Part shown: positions 1-8,100 of the stretch, piece after piece | Layout: the number at the start of each line of letters is the position of its first letter | Position numbering within the stretch: the stretch's first letter is position 1 | NCBI GenBank assembly: GCA_009782285.1 | Contig: WRJK01000013.1 | Span: forward strand, 1 to 42,718 | DNA length: 42,718 bases | Origin: Clostridiales bacterium | Lineage (GTDB): Bacteria > Bacillota > Clostridia > Peptostreptococcales > Anaerovoracaceae | Direction: 5' to 3' | Position numbers and translations under genes: made by a program | Notes under the pieces: model-generated | The model's database searches: none | Told to the model about the DNA's origin: nothing | Seen by the model: only the letters and a program-made list of their open reading frames with translations

Positions 1-108
1 ACCTCAATGGCCGTGCTGCAAATGACAAATTAGCTGCGTAAGGCCTTTAATTCGCTTTTTGTCAACCCCAAGTTTTGTGATACACCCTATTACTTTCCAC
101 TTGACGAT

Positions 109-396
109 GTGCTGTTTTTTGAAACAAGCGGTGAAAACGTATATGCGCACACTGCGGGCGACTCGTTCCGCATCAAATTCCGCCTGTACGAACTTGTTGA
201 AATGCTTCCGGGGCATTTCGTCCGCGCCGCAAAGTCCACGATAATCAACATCAGGCATATCCTGTCCATAGACAGGAACCTCGCTTCGGCAAGCCTCGTG
301 CAGTTTCATGGCAGCCACAAAAAGGTGTATGTTTCCCGCCTGTATTATCAGACGCTGAAATGCAGGCTAGGCGAAAGGAGCAATTATGAAGACTAA
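109..396 (+). CDS. LytTR DNA-binding domain protein, N-terminally incomplete
   Basis: This is a LytTR-type DNA-binding domain, the output domain of AlgR/AgrA/LytR regulators. Visible family features are the LFFET strand, an AHTAGDSFRIKFRLYELVEMLPGHFVRAAKSTIIN core and the terminal KVYVSRLYY. The GTG at 109 is the first usual start codon in this frame, but coding similarity clearly begins earlier (FPLDD just before it). The frame is open back to position 34, where it meets a TAG at 31-33, and no ATG, GTG or TTG lies between. No ribosome binding site precedes 109. The gene therefore looks truncated or disrupted at its 5' end, or uses the CTG at 34. It overlaps the next gene by 11 bases, as LytTR/LiaF-like pairs often do, which suggests a cell-envelope stress regulator. 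I am sure of the domain, not of the start or of function. Confidence 0.75.
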   Translation: MLFFETSGENVYAHTAGDSFRIKFRLYELVEMLPGHFVRAAKSTIINIRHILSIDRNLASASLVQFHGSHKKVYVSRLYYQTLKCRLGERSNYED

Positions 397-1108
397 CAAA
401 TGGTTTTGGGGCATATTTTTCGTGTGCGCCGCTGCAGCAGTGATACTGAACGCGCTGGGCTACTTGGCAAACGTCAGCTTGCTTAGCATAATATTCGCCG
501 TTGTACTGATCCCGGTCATAGTGGAAAGCGTTCTGCACAGGAATTTTGCCGGGATATTCTTTCCGCTGGCTCTCGTCGGGATATTGTTTTCAAAGCCCTT
601 GCAGATTGAGGCTTTGTCGCCTTGGCCCCTACTGGTGGCGGCGCTGTTCCTCAGCATAGCGTTTTCGACCATGTTCAGGAAGAGGAGATTTCGCGAGTAT
701 TTCAAGCACCACAGGTTTTACCACGAGGGAAAAAGCGCCGGCAGTTACGAGGGGACTGTCGAATACTTGGACGACGAAGAAATAGAATGCGGCGCGTCGT
801 TCTGCGCCAGCACCAAGTACATACATTGCGACAACTTGAGAAAAGCAAAGATATATTCGTCGTTCGGTGCGCTCAAGATTTTTTTCGACAATGCCAAACT
901 CGACCCAAGCGGGGCAGTTATGGATGTAGACTGTTCGTTTGGCGCCATAGAGATGTACGTCCCCAAAAGCTGGCGCATTGAAAACCGCATAGTCGCAAGC
1001 CTCGGGGCAGTCGAAATGAAAAACAAGTGCGCTGAAGACGCACAAGGGCCGAAGCTAACGCTTAACGGCAGGGTGTCTCTGGGTGCTGTCAACATCGTCT
1101 ACGTGTAG
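386..1108 (+). CDS. LiaF/YvqF-like membrane protein
   Basis: A 240-residue protein with about four hydrophobic segments in the first 95 residues (a LiaF-type transmembrane domain). After a basic stretch (FRKRRFREYFKHH) comes a soluble C-terminal half rich in short beta repeats (SFGALKIFFDNA, SFGAIEMYVP, SLGAVEMKN, SLGAVNIVYV). These repeated SxGAxxxx strands are typical of the LiaF/DUF2154 C-terminal beta-helix domain. Family members in Bacillota sense or modulate responses to cell-wall-active antibiotics through a partner regulator, here presumably the LytTR protein just upstream. The start is ATG at 386, preceded by AAGGAG at 375-380, and lies inside the end of the LytTR gene, so the two are probably translationally coupled. 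Confidence 0.85.
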   Translation: MKTNKWFWGIFFVCAAAAVILNALGYLANVSLLSIIFAVVLIPVIVESVLHRNFAGIFFPLALVGILFSKPLQIEALSPWPLLVAALFLSIAFSTMFRKRRFREYFKHHRFYHEGKSAGSYEGTVEYLDDEEIECGASFCASTKYIHCDNLRKAKIYSSFGALKIFFDNAKLDPSGAVMDVDCSFGAIEMYVPKSWRIENRIVASLGAVEMKNKCAEDAQGPKLTLNGRVSLGAVNIVYV

Positions 1109-1139
1109 TTTCGGGTTTGCCTAAAAGCAAAGGGGGAAA

Positions 1140-2210
1140 ATGTACGACATTGCGATAATTGGGCTGGGGCCAGCCGGTGCTACGCTTGCCAGGCTGCTGC
1201 ACAAGGGCCTGAAAGTGATAGCCATTGACAAAAAAAGCGATTCGCTGCCGCAGGGCTTCAGAAAACCCTGCGGTGGGCTGCTTGCCCCTGATGCGCAAAA
1301 AGCCTTGGCGAAATTCGACCTGACCCTGCCGCTGGACGTATTGGCCAGCCCTCAGATTTTTTCCGTCAGGACAATTGACCTGAAGTCCTGCCTTGTGCGG
1401 TACTACCAGCGGTTTTACATCAACTTGGACAGGCACAAATTCGACATGTGGCTCAGGTCTCTGGTCCCCGAGCACATTGAAGTTCACGGCAACGCAAGGT
1501 GCAGCGGCATTGAGAGGTTCGAAGGGGGCTACCGGGTCAAATGGCGGGAAAACGGCGAGGACCGTTGTATTGAAGCTCGCTGCGTCGTCGGTGCGGACGG
1601 TGCTTTTTCGTTTGTACGGCGCTGCTTGTACCCGAACGCCAATATTCGCCAGTACCTTGCAATTCAGCAGTGGTTTGTGGACGAACACGCATCGCCGTTC
1701 TATTCGAGCATTTTTGCACCGTCTGTCACGGACTGCTATGCTTGGGGGCTTTCAAAAGACGAGCATTTCATATTCGGCGGCGCGTTTCCCGTCCGTAGCG
1801 CAAAGGGCGGTTTCAACGCGCTGAAAGAGCAATTGAAAGGCTACGGCTTTCAATTGGACAGCCCGGTCAAGACGGAAGCCTGCATGGTTTTGCGGCCGTC
1901 GGGCCCTTCGGATTTCTATTGCGGAAAGGACGATGCGTTCCTCGTGGGCGAGGCTGCCGGGTTCATCAGCCCGAGTTCCTTGGAAGGCATCAGCTACGCC
2001 ATAAACAGCGGTTACGAGCTAAGCCGCGTTTTGAACGAAAGCCTGAAAAACGCAAACAAAAGATACAGGCGCAGGACTTTTCGCATTCGGGCGAAGCTGG
2101 TCTTGAAGAATCTGAAAAGCCTGTTCATGTACACGCCGGCTCTGAGGTTTCTGATCATGAAAAGCGGCGTCAAGAGCATCCGGGTCCAGCCGTTTGACTC
2201 AGCTGATTGA
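1140..2210 (+). CDS. Geranylgeranyl-reductase-family FAD oxidoreductase
   Basis: A 356-residue flavoprotein. The N-terminal GLGPAGATLARLL (residues about 8-20) is the Rossmann dinucleotide-binding motif, and the acidic end of strand 2 (VIAIDKKSD) is the ribose-binding position. GFRKPCGGLLAP is the CGG segment typical of geranylgeranyl reductase-like and squalene-monooxygenase-like proteins, and FLVGEAAGFISPSSLEGISYAINSGY is the second FAD motif (GD/GEAAG). In this family the reaction is usually saturation of isoprenoid double bonds or another flavin-dependent oxidoreduction; the substrate cannot be read from sequence. The start ATG follows a purine-rich AAGGGGGAAA stretch. It may be co-transcribed with the LiaF-like gene 31 bases upstream. 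The C-terminus is basic (RYRRRTFRIRAK), which could associate with membrane. Confidence 0.8.
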   Translation: MYDIAIIGLGPAGATLARLLHKGLKVIAIDKKSDSLPQGFRKPCGGLLAPDAQKALAKFDLTLPLDVLASPQIFSVRTIDLKSCLVRYYQRFYINLDRHKFDMWLRSLVPEHIEVHGNARCSGIERFEGGYRVKWRENGEDRCIEARCVVGADGAFSFVRRCLYPNANIRQYLAIQQWFVDEHASPFYSSIFAPSVTDCYAWGLSKDEHFIFGGAFPVRSAKGGFNALKEQLKGYGFQLDSPVKTEACMVLRPSGPSDFYCGKDDAFLVGEAAGFISPSSLEGISYAINSGYELSRVLNESLKNANKRYRRRTFRIRAKLVLKNLKSLFMYTPALRFLIMKSGVKSIRVQPFDSAD

Positions 2211-2236
2211 TTCGCTGTGCTATTGTCTCGCACTGA

Positions 2237-2635
2237 CTATTCTGATATGCGCAATTCGGTTTTTATTGCCCTTTGTAGTGTTTGAGAAAAATTAATATTG
2301 GCGCGTTCTGCTTGCTCATTTAGCCACATTGGTATGGTGAGAGTTTTTTTCACTGATTTGTTCTCGTAATAGCGGCGATAGGTTTCCGTGTCAACAGCAA
2401 CAACGCTTGTAAATTCATTGCTTTCGGTATGTATATCGTGTTGTTTTGCAGCACAAGGAATGCTTTTTTTGTCTTGCTCCATGTCATACAACCATAAGCA
2501 AAGGGCGTCCTGCGCCATATGTACGGCATCCGGCATATCATCGCCGCTTGTATAGCAGCCAGGCAAATCCGGAAAGCGGACGCTGAACGAGCCATTTTCT
2601 TCCGGTGATATTATTGCTGTGTAGGCATATTTCAT
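2237..2635 (-). CDS. HicB-family antitoxin (orphan)
   Basis: A 132-residue protein with the HicB fold at the N-terminus (YTAIISPEENGSFSVRFPDLPGCYTSGDDMPDAVHMAQDALCLWL, the degraded RNase-H-like domain) and a C-terminal ribbon-helix-helix segment (VKKTLTIPMWLNEQAERANINFSQTLQRAIK). HicB normally neutralises the HicA mRNA interferase and represses its own operon. No hicA is visible: 26 bases separate its stop from the convergent gene, and the roughly 200 bases upstream hold only regulatory sequence. The gene has an AAAGAGGG ribosome binding site and its own promoter with a palindrome inside it (see that entry), so it seems to be an orphan antitoxin or free-standing regulator. Confidence 0.88.
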   Translation of the reverse strand: MKYAYTAIISPEENGSFSVRFPDLPGCYTSGDDMPDAVHMAQDALCLWLYDMEQDKKSIPCAAKQHDIHTESNEFTSVVAVDTETYRRYYENKSVKKTLTIPMWLNEQAERANINFSQTLQRAIKTELRISE

Positions 2636-2706
2636 TGTTTAGCCCTCTTTCTGTCCGATTTTTTTGAGATTAGCGTTTTTCACTTTATCCCCAAGTCTCC
2701 AACAAC

Positions 2707-2736
2707 AGTATAGCACGTATTGGGTACGTGTGTCAA
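2707..2736 (-). promoter_or_regulatory. hicB promoter with palindromic operator in the spacer
   Basis: Read on the minus strand, TTGACA (2736-2731) is a perfect -35 and TATACT (2712-2707) a near-perfect -10, 18 bases apart, about 70 bases before the hicB start. The spacer holds a perfect inverted repeat, CACGTA (2714-2719) and TACGTG (2725-2730), separated by five bases. A palindrome at this position is what a ribbon-helix-helix autorepressor such as HicB would be expected to bind. Promoter and palindrome are seen; binding by HicB is inferred. Confidence 0.75.
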
Positions 2737-2762
2737 CTGGCTCATAGTGTATCTGTCCCCCA

Positions 2763-2786
2763 GTTGTCTAGTTGTCTAGTTGTCTA
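2763..2786. repeat. Three tandem copies of an 8-bp unit
   Basis: GTTGTCTA occurs three times head to tail (2763-2770, 2771-2778, 2779-2786) in the intergenic region between the lipoprotein gene and hicB. It may be a slippage product; no function can be assigned. Confidence 0.8.
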
Positions 2787-2841
2787 TTAATCAAAGTCGG
2801 CCGGCAATGATATCTCAAAGGGCTGCTCCAAAACGTACGTG

Positions 2842-3408
2842 TCATAATCGCCTGGGCTGTGGAATAGCAATTAACTCAGCGGCGTTTACGCGAAACGCGT
2901 ACCAAGAATATCCTTGCTCCCAATTCGCATGCACCTCGTAAATGTAGTCGTTGCCGTCGTTTTCAATGTTGAAAGTATTTGCTGACACCGCAACTTGCTC
3001 ACCGTTTTCCCACACATCTGCCGAATCTGTGCCGGCATGCCTTGCGTCCCAGCGCTGCACTGACACGGACAGCGGCGGGTAGTCGTCGCTGAATTGCAAT
3101 GCGATTTCACCACTTGCGGCAGACAGGAAGAGCGTGGCCTCGTCATACCCTTTGGGCATTTGGAGCGGATGGGGCGAATCGGCTTCATAAGCAGAGCCAT
3201 CTTCGGAACGCCACCCGTTTGTCAATTGAGCTGCTTGGATGCGCTGATTTTGGGGATCGCTTGTTGAAAGGCTGACGTCGAGCAGAGGAGTTTTCTGTGG
3301 AACGCTGCTGTCGCCGTCTGCCCTGCCTGACTCGCATCCGGTAAAAAGCGCAGTCATCAATGCTGCAACCGCAACGACAATTATCAATGGTCTTCTCTTG
3401 AAATACAA
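2842..3408 (-). CDS. Small secreted lipoprotein of unknown function
   Basis: A protein of about 188 residues with a basic N-terminus (YFKRRPL), a hydrophobic stretch and a lipobox ending LFTGC, so it should be lipid-anchored after signal peptidase II cleavage. The mature part is hydrophilic with no domain I recognise; it has a QFSDDYPPLSVSVQRWD section and ends in IPQPRRL. Start choice: a GTG at 3417 lies inside the AGGAGGTGAT ribosome binding site, so the TTG at 3408, eight bases after AGGAGG, is the better start. A likely promoter (extended -10) lies at 3483-3488. It stands alone on the minus strand, divergent from the FAD oxidoreductase. Confidence 0.75.
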   Translation of the reverse strand: MYFKRRPLIIVVAVAALMTALFTGCESGRADGDSSVPQKTPLLDVSLSTSDPQNQRIQAAQLTNGWRSEDGSAYEADSPHPLQMPKGYDEATLFLSAASGEIALQFSDDYPPLSVSVQRWDARHAGTDSADVWENGEQVAVSANTFNIENDGNDYIYEVHANWEQGYSWYAFRVNAAELIAIPQPRRL

Positions 3409-3482
3409 TATAATCACCTCCTGAAAGTTCCTCTATTAGACGTTTCATCCTGCGGTTTGTTCCTTGACTTTCTAAGTATCCT

Positions 3483-3504
3483 ATTATACCATTGTATCAT
3501 ACAA
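3483..3504 (-). promoter_or_regulatory. Divergent-region -10 element and short palindrome
   Basis: On the minus strand TGGTATAAT gives an extended -10 (TATAAT at 3488-3483), about 75 bases before the lipoprotein start; the -35 is weak. Just upstream lies the near-perfect palindrome TTGTAT-C-ATACAA (3492-3504), placed to bind a regulator between the divergent genes. On the plus strand TTGACT (3464-3469) with TACCAT 17 bases later could serve the oxidoreductase gene. Confidence 0.45.
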
Positions 3505-3574
3505 ACTGTATCAGAGGGAAAAACCATAAAGTTGGTTGTTTTAAGTTGGTAATGACGAATTGGAGGAAGACATC

Positions 3575-5059
3575 ATGAGTAAGAAGGTTATAGTAATAGG
3601 CGGCGGCATCGCAGGTTTGAGTGCAGGCATCTATGCAAGAAAAAGCGGCTTTGACGTTACGATTTTGGAGAGCCACAGCAGGGCTGGAGGGAACTGCACG
3701 TCGTGGGAACGGGGAGGTTACCTGTTTGAAGGCGGCATGCACTGGCTGTCCGGCTCGGGAAAAGACGAAGATTTGCACAGGTCGTGGCGCTATGTGGGTG
3801 CTTTGGACGACAGCGTAGGGATTCAGACAGCCGAGCCATTTTTTGAATACAACCACATGGGTGTGCCGGTCAGGGCATACCGCAACGTTGACGCTATGGA
3901 GAAGCACTTGATGGAACTGTCTCCAAGCGACGAAAAAGAGATCAGGGGGCTGTGCAGCAACGTGCGCAAGGTGAAAAACCTTGCCATGCCAGTCACAGAC
4001 ATACGCGGAGTCAAGGCGACGAAAAAGAGGCGCATGCCGGTGTCGCTGCTGTTATCAGCAATGCCAGCGTTCTTTTTGATGCGCAAATTTTCAAAAATCC
4101 CACGGGATGCGTACATAAAACGGTTTAACCACGAGGGCATACGGAACATGCTTCGATCCTGCACCGAAGACAAGACAGGCATTGTGCCGTTCTTCTTTAC
4201 CATGGGCATCTTGGCTCGGGGCGACGGAGGCTTCCCCGAGGGCGGCTCGCTTCCGTTTGTGGAGAGGATCGTCAGGACGTTCAGGTCGCTCGGCGGCGAA
4301 CTGCTCTTGGGCACTCGGGCCGACCGAGTTGTCATTGAGGACGGTAAGGCGGCCGGCGTTGTAGCAGGTGAAAGAAGGCTGGAAGCAGACGCAGTAATCG
4401 TAACGACAGACACCATGGCTGTCGGCAATTTATTTGATGCTTTGCCAGAAGCGGATTGGCTGGGCGAAATGCGCGGAGTGTGCGAGCCGTCGATGGTGAC
4501 ATTTGTGTCGCTTGGGATCAACGCCGATTTGAAGAATTACCCACAGGTGCTCACATTCAAAATAAAAAAGCCGATCTCTATAGGCACGCAAACTTACGAA
4601 TACCTGAGCGTCAACAACTATGCAGCAGACCCTGCATACTCGGCAGAAGGAAAGACTGCCGTGACAGTCATGCTCAGCGGCGACACCTACGATTTTTGGA
4701 CAAAAGCCAGAGAAGAGAACAGGTACGGGGAGGAAAAACAAAAGTTAGCAGGCGAGGTGGAGCGGGAGTTGGCAGAGCAGATGCCCGAAATCGTCGGCAA
4801 AATAGAAGTTTGCGATGTTGCAACGCCGCTTACGTACGAGCGCTACTGCGGCACTTGGAAGGGCTCCTTTATGACCGAAATGACGCCCAGCATGAAGATC
4901 AAGACATACCCTGCCGTTGTAAAGGGGCTTTCTGGCGTATACTTTGCAGGGCACCGCTTGATGCCGCCGGGCGGCTTACCGGCGGCGCTGATGACCGGCA
5001 GGGCGGCGGTTCAGTACCTCTGCCGCGACACGGGCGAGGTTTTTGTCAGCGAAAACTAA
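3575..5059 (+). CDS. Phytoene-desaturase/carotenoid-isomerase-type FAD oxidoreductase
   Basis: A protein of about 494 residues beginning MSKKVIVIGGGIAGLSAGIYARKSG, a classic N-terminal FAD-binding Rossmann motif. It is followed by an acidic strand (VTILESHSRAGGN) and the GG-doublet typical of the phytoene desaturase/CrtI/amine oxidase group. Near the C-terminus GVYFAGHRLMPPGGLPAALMTGRAAVQYL is the family's second FAD motif. Members desaturate or isomerise polyene lipids or are all-trans-retinol saturase-like; the substrate is not evident here and no carotenoid genes are nearby. The ATG at 3575 is preferred over the in-frame TTG at 3560 because the TTG overlaps the GGAGG site (3562-3566), which sits eight bases before the ATG. 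The next gene follows after 22 bases, so the two probably form an operon. Confidence 0.82.
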   Translation: MSKKVIVIGGGIAGLSAGIYARKSGFDVTILESHSRAGGNCTSWERGGYLFEGGMHWLSGSGKDEDLHRSWRYVGALDDSVGIQTAEPFFEYNHMGVPVRAYRNVDAMEKHLMELSPSDEKEIRGLCSNVRKVKNLAMPVTDIRGVKATKKRRMPVSLLLSAMPAFFLMRKFSKIPRDAYIKRFNHEGIRNMLRSCTEDKTGIVPFFFTMGILARGDGGFPEGGSLPFVERIVRTFRSLGGELLLGTRADRVVIEDGKAAGVVAGERRLEADAVIVTTDTMAVGNLFDALPEADWLGEMRGVCEPSMVTFVSLGINADLKNYPQVLTFKIKKPISIGTQTYEYLSVNNYAADPAYSAEGKTAVTVMLSGDTYDFWTKAREENRYGEEKQKLAGEVERELAEQMPEIVGKIEVCDVATPLTYERYCGTWKGSFMTEMTPSMKIKTYPAVVKGLSGVYFAGHRLMPPGGLPAALMTGRAAVQYLCRDTGEVFVSEN

Positions 5060-5081
5060 GGACAAGCGCAAAGGAGGGCTT

Positions 5082-5573
5082 ATGGTGGAACAAAGCAAAT
5101 TAGTTTACGACACGTTGACAGGAATGCAAATACAGTACAGCGTTGTCGAACACCCGCCGGCAGCGACGACGGAGGAGGCAGACAAGTTCATCGAAGGGAT
5201 GGAGGGCGTGAGGACCAAGACGCTGTTCTTGTGCAACAAGAAAAACACAGCGTACTACCTGCTTGTGATGGATGGGGCAAAGCGCCTCGACATCAAGAAG
5301 CTTGAAGGTTTGATCTCGGACAAAAAAATCCGCTTCTGCTCGCCGGAGCAACTGATGGGAAAAATGGGGCTGACGCCCGGCGCGGTCTCGCTTTTTGGAC
5401 TGCTTAACAATGCGGAAAAGGACATAAACGTGCTTCTCGACAGGGAAATGCTGAGCGAGCGCTTGATAAGCTTCCACCCCAACGACAACACAAAGACGAT
5501 GTTCATAACCATGGGCGACATGTACCGTTTCATCGGCGAATTCGGTTATGAATACAGAGTGCTGGATTTGTGA
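5082..5573 (+). CDS. YbaK/ProX-type aminoacyl-tRNA deacylase
   Basis: A protein of about 163 residues that matches the YbaK/prolyl-tRNA-synthetase-associated domain. It has an early VVEHPPAATTEEA, a KTLFLCNKKNTAYYLLVMDGAKRLDIKKL core with the conserved lysine strand, LTPGAVSLFGLLN and SFHPNDNTKTMFI near the end. ProX/PrdX-type proteins hydrolyse alanine wrongly charged on tRNA-Pro in trans. The ATG at 5082 is chosen because AGGAGG (5072-5077) lies just before it; an in-frame upstream ATG at 5043 lies inside the preceding gene. No prolyl-tRNA synthetase is in the window. Confidence 0.88.
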   Translation: MVEQSKLVYDTLTGMQIQYSVVEHPPAATTEEADKFIEGMEGVRTKTLFLCNKKNTAYYLLVMDGAKRLDIKKLEGLISDKKIRFCSPEQLMGKMGLTPGAVSLFGLLNNAEKDINVLLDREMLSERLISFHPNDNTKTMFITMGDMYRFIGEFGYEYRVLDL

Positions 5574-5581
5574 CGATTCTA

Positions 5582-5610
5582 TTTACACCGCATGAAAATG
5601 GTGATACAAT
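5582..5610 (+). promoter_or_regulatory. Promoter upstream of the tandem ATPase genes
   Basis: TTTACA (5582-5587), a 17-base spacer ending TGA, then TACAAT (5605-5610), a sigma-A-type promoter with an extended -10 TG. It lies about 65 bases before the start of the ATPase relic. Confidence 0.65.
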
Positions 5611-5673
5611 GTACAGACTACAACGAGTTTCTTGGGTTGTGGGCTGCGGCCCGCGTTAGGAAGGAGCAGTAAA

Positions 5674-6815
5674 ATGGAGAGGGCAGAAACCCTGGACACC
5701 ATTCTTCAGTCGTTCGCTCGAGATCAGCTAAAAGAAGACGTTTTACCGATGTTCTATTATGATAAAACGATGGCAGTACGAATCGGAAAAAGAAATTCGC
5801 CAATGGACGCTTTGTTTAGATATTGCACGGTACCACTGACGAAAAATGCCCATCTGCTGTTAGGGCACAGTAGCTGTGGGAAAAGCACGGAACTCCACAA
5901 ACTGAAGCAACGGCTGGAAGATGCAGGACACCCAGTTTGGATGGTGAACGCTAATCTGGACATGGATTTGTTCCAAGCAAATTGCTGGGACGTCATGCTG
6001 AACATAACTGAAGGGCTTTTCAAGATTGCTGACGGTTACAGCATCGAGATTCCCGAAAAAACGCGGGAGGCGGTTTTAGATTACCTTAAATCGGACAAAG
6101 AGACAATTGAAGAGAAGGGCAAATCAAGATCCATTGACGTATCAGCAGGAATAGGAGCAAAGACGCCTTCACTTCAAAATGTGCTGCAGGCGTTCGCGTC
6201 TTTAAAAGGCGAATTGAAAGCGAGCATTGCGACTCGGGTGAGCGTAAAAGAGAAGATGGAAAGGCGCGCCTCGGAATGGTTAAGCTACATTATAGAAATT
6301 GCAGACTGTATTAGTAACAGCGGAAACAAAAAGCAACCTGTTCTCATCTTTGTGAATATGGACAAAATTCAACCACCGGATAAGGCATTCGATATTTTTT
6401 GCTACTCTGTTTTGGCACAGATGCCTTTCCCTATCATTTACACATTTCCGATAAGCTTATTCTACGATTCAAGGTTTGCAGCAATAATGGACTTGTACGA
6501 ACACCATTTGCTGCCCATGATTAAAGTAAGTAACATTGACATGAGCGAAAACGCAGATGGCATTAATGCTATTCGCGAGATCGTCAAGCTGAGGGCAGAC
6601 CTGAAATTATTTGACAGCGATGCCCTTAATCTTCTGATTAGCAAAACCGGTGGGGTGCTGAGGCATCTCTTTAATTACAAATTGAGGACACGGAGTTCCT
6701 GCTCAAGCAGATGCAGTCACTGGTTGTTTTGGAATACAATGGCGACCGGTGGCATGAATTGCACCCGCTGATTGCGGAATTCTTGATAGGCCAAGGTGTA
6801 TGCAGCGCGAAATAG
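5674..6815 (+). pseudogene. AAA-type ATPase, first tandem copy, with frameshifting deletion
   Basis: This is the first of two adjacent paralogues. The open frame runs from ATG 5674 (AAGGAG upstream) through Walker A GHSSCGKST (residues 64-72) to the TGGVLRHLFN segment, about 6675. It then continues in a wrong frame to a stop at 6769-6771. From 6678 a different frame (caa att gag gac ...) encodes QIEDTEFLLKQMQSLVVLEYNG and HPLIAEFLIGQG up to a TAG at 6813-6815. That exactly matches the end of the second copy. About 60 codons between those points, present in the second copy, have been lost with a frameshift. The Walker B aspartate is also gone (LIFV with Val227, where copy two has LIFD). Base composition is more AT-rich than its partner. 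I judge it non-functional, although a truncated protein could still be made. Confidence 0.8.
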
Positions 6816-6869
6816 CGGAACGCTACAGAAGCTCCAGAGTCGAAGTGTACTCGGAAAGGATGGTTGCGA

Positions 6870-7988
6870 ATGGAACCTTTAGGGATAGAAAAAGCCGAGA
6901 GCTTGGGAGCTATTCCAAGGGCTTTTCGGCTTGGGCCGCTGAACGCAGAAGAGCTTGCCCGGTTTTACTGCGACAAGACCATGGCAGTCCGGACGGGCGA
7001 CAGGTGGCATTCGCCCACAGACGACCTGTACGAGGACTGCACCACGCCCTTTGGCAGAAACGCCAAACTGCTGCTGGGGCAGCGGGGCTGCGGCAAAAGC
7101 ACAGAGCTATGCAAACTGAAGCAGCGGCTTGAGGACGCAGGCTGGCCGGTCTGGATCATCAACGCCGAGGCGGAAATGGATTTGTTTCAAGCAAGCTGCC
7201 GGGACGTTATGCTGGGAATTGCAGAAGGCCTGCGCATGATTGCGGGAAAGCACGGCATTGAGCTTCCGCATGGCGCTCCGGAGCCTAACGCCAGCTGCAT
7301 AATGGAGATATCAGATCGGATTGCCAAGGGCGCGGGCGGCAAGCAGCCCGTCCTGATATTCGATGGCATCGACAAACTGCAGCCGCAGGAAAAAGCCTTG
7401 GACATGTTCCGCTGCCACGCTTTGGCGCAGATGCCATTCCCGGTCATATACACTTTCCCCTTAAGCTTGCGCTACGATTCCAGGTTTGCGCTGATCAAAG
7501 ACTTTTACGAGCTGCACATACTGCCAATGATCAAAGTCAGCAACATCGACAGAAGCCAGAGCGAGGAGGGCATCGGCGTCATTCGAGAGATTGTCAGGCT
7601 GAGGGCTGACGCGAAGCTCTTCAGCGAAAACGCCCTAGCCATGCTGATTGAGCAAACAGGAGGGGTGCTGCGGGATTTGTTCGCTTGCATCATAGCGTCT
7701 GCGCGCCGCGCAAGCAAGAGGGGCTCAAGCAAAATAGAAGCCGAAGACGCAAGGCGGGCGCTCCAAGAGCTGAGTTCCGAATTGAATAGGGGCATCTCGG
7801 GGCCGGACTACCCAATGCTGGCGAGCATATACAACGACCAGAAATTCAAGGAGCAAATCGAGGACTCCCAGTTTCTGATTCGGCAAATGCAGGCGCTGGT
7901 TGTGCTTGAGTTCGGCGGAACACGCTGGCACGAGGTGCATCCGCTGATTGCCGAATTTCTGATAGAGCAGGGCTTTGCTGACGATTAA
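6870..7988 (+). CDS. AAA/STAND-like P-loop ATPase, second tandem copy
   Basis: A protein of about 372 residues with Walker A GQRGCGKST (residues 70-78), Walker B LIFDGIDK (Asp165), a sensor-like region FPVIYTFPLSLRYDSRF and a C-terminal winged-helix-like end (WHEVHPLIAEFLIEQG). The layout resembles small AAA/STAND ATPases of unknown role. The ATG at 6870 is chosen because GGAAAGG (6853-6859) lies 10 bases before it; a TTG at 6864 is also in frame. Compared with the first copy it lacks about 70 residues between IELP and the Walker B strand (the first copy's KTREAVLDYLKSDKE...SEWLSYI segment), an in-frame loss. It sits 112 bases before the next gene, which has its own promoter. Confidence 0.78.
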   Translation: MEPLGIEKAESLGAIPRAFRLGPLNAEELARFYCDKTMAVRTGDRWHSPTDDLYEDCTTPFGRNAKLLLGQRGCGKSTELCKLKQRLEDAGWPVWIINAEAEMDLFQASCRDVMLGIAEGLRMIAGKHGIELPHGAPEPNASCIMEISDRIAKGAGGKQPVLIFDGIDKLQPQEKALDMFRCHALAQMPFPVIYTFPLSLRYDSRFALIKDFYELHILPMIKVSNIDRSQSEEGIGVIREIVRLRADAKLFSENALAMLIEQTGGVLRDLFACIIASARRASKRGSSKIEAEDARRALQELSSELNRGISGPDYPMLASIYNDQKFKEQIEDSQFLIRQMQALVVLEFGGTRWHEVHPLIAEFLIEQGFADD

Positions 7989-7989
7989 G

Positions 7990-8002
7990 ACGGCAGTGCC
8001 GT
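7990..8002. other. Short palindrome after the ATPase gene
   Basis: ACGGCA-G-TGCCGT directly follows the stop codon of the second ATPase copy. It could form a six-pair hairpin but has no following T tract, so it is at best a weak terminator or mRNA-end structure. Confidence 0.35.
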
Positions 8003-8033
8003 GAACCGGAACGCCCGAGCGCAGAAAAAGCGT

Positions 8034-8062
8034 TTGCAGGAACAGGGTTTTTGTGATATCCT
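8034..8062 (+). promoter_or_regulatory. Promoter of the unknown-ATPase-ATPase-polC operon
   Basis: TTGCAG (8034-8039), a 17-base spacer ending in TGTGA, and TATCCT (8057-8062), about 38 bases before the first gene of the operon. The spacer end plus -10 (TTTTTGTGATA) is shared with the rimP promoter at 15836-15864. Confidence 0.65.
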
Positions 8063-8100
8063 GTAGTAACGGTTAAGCAGAAACAAAGGAGAGGATTTTA

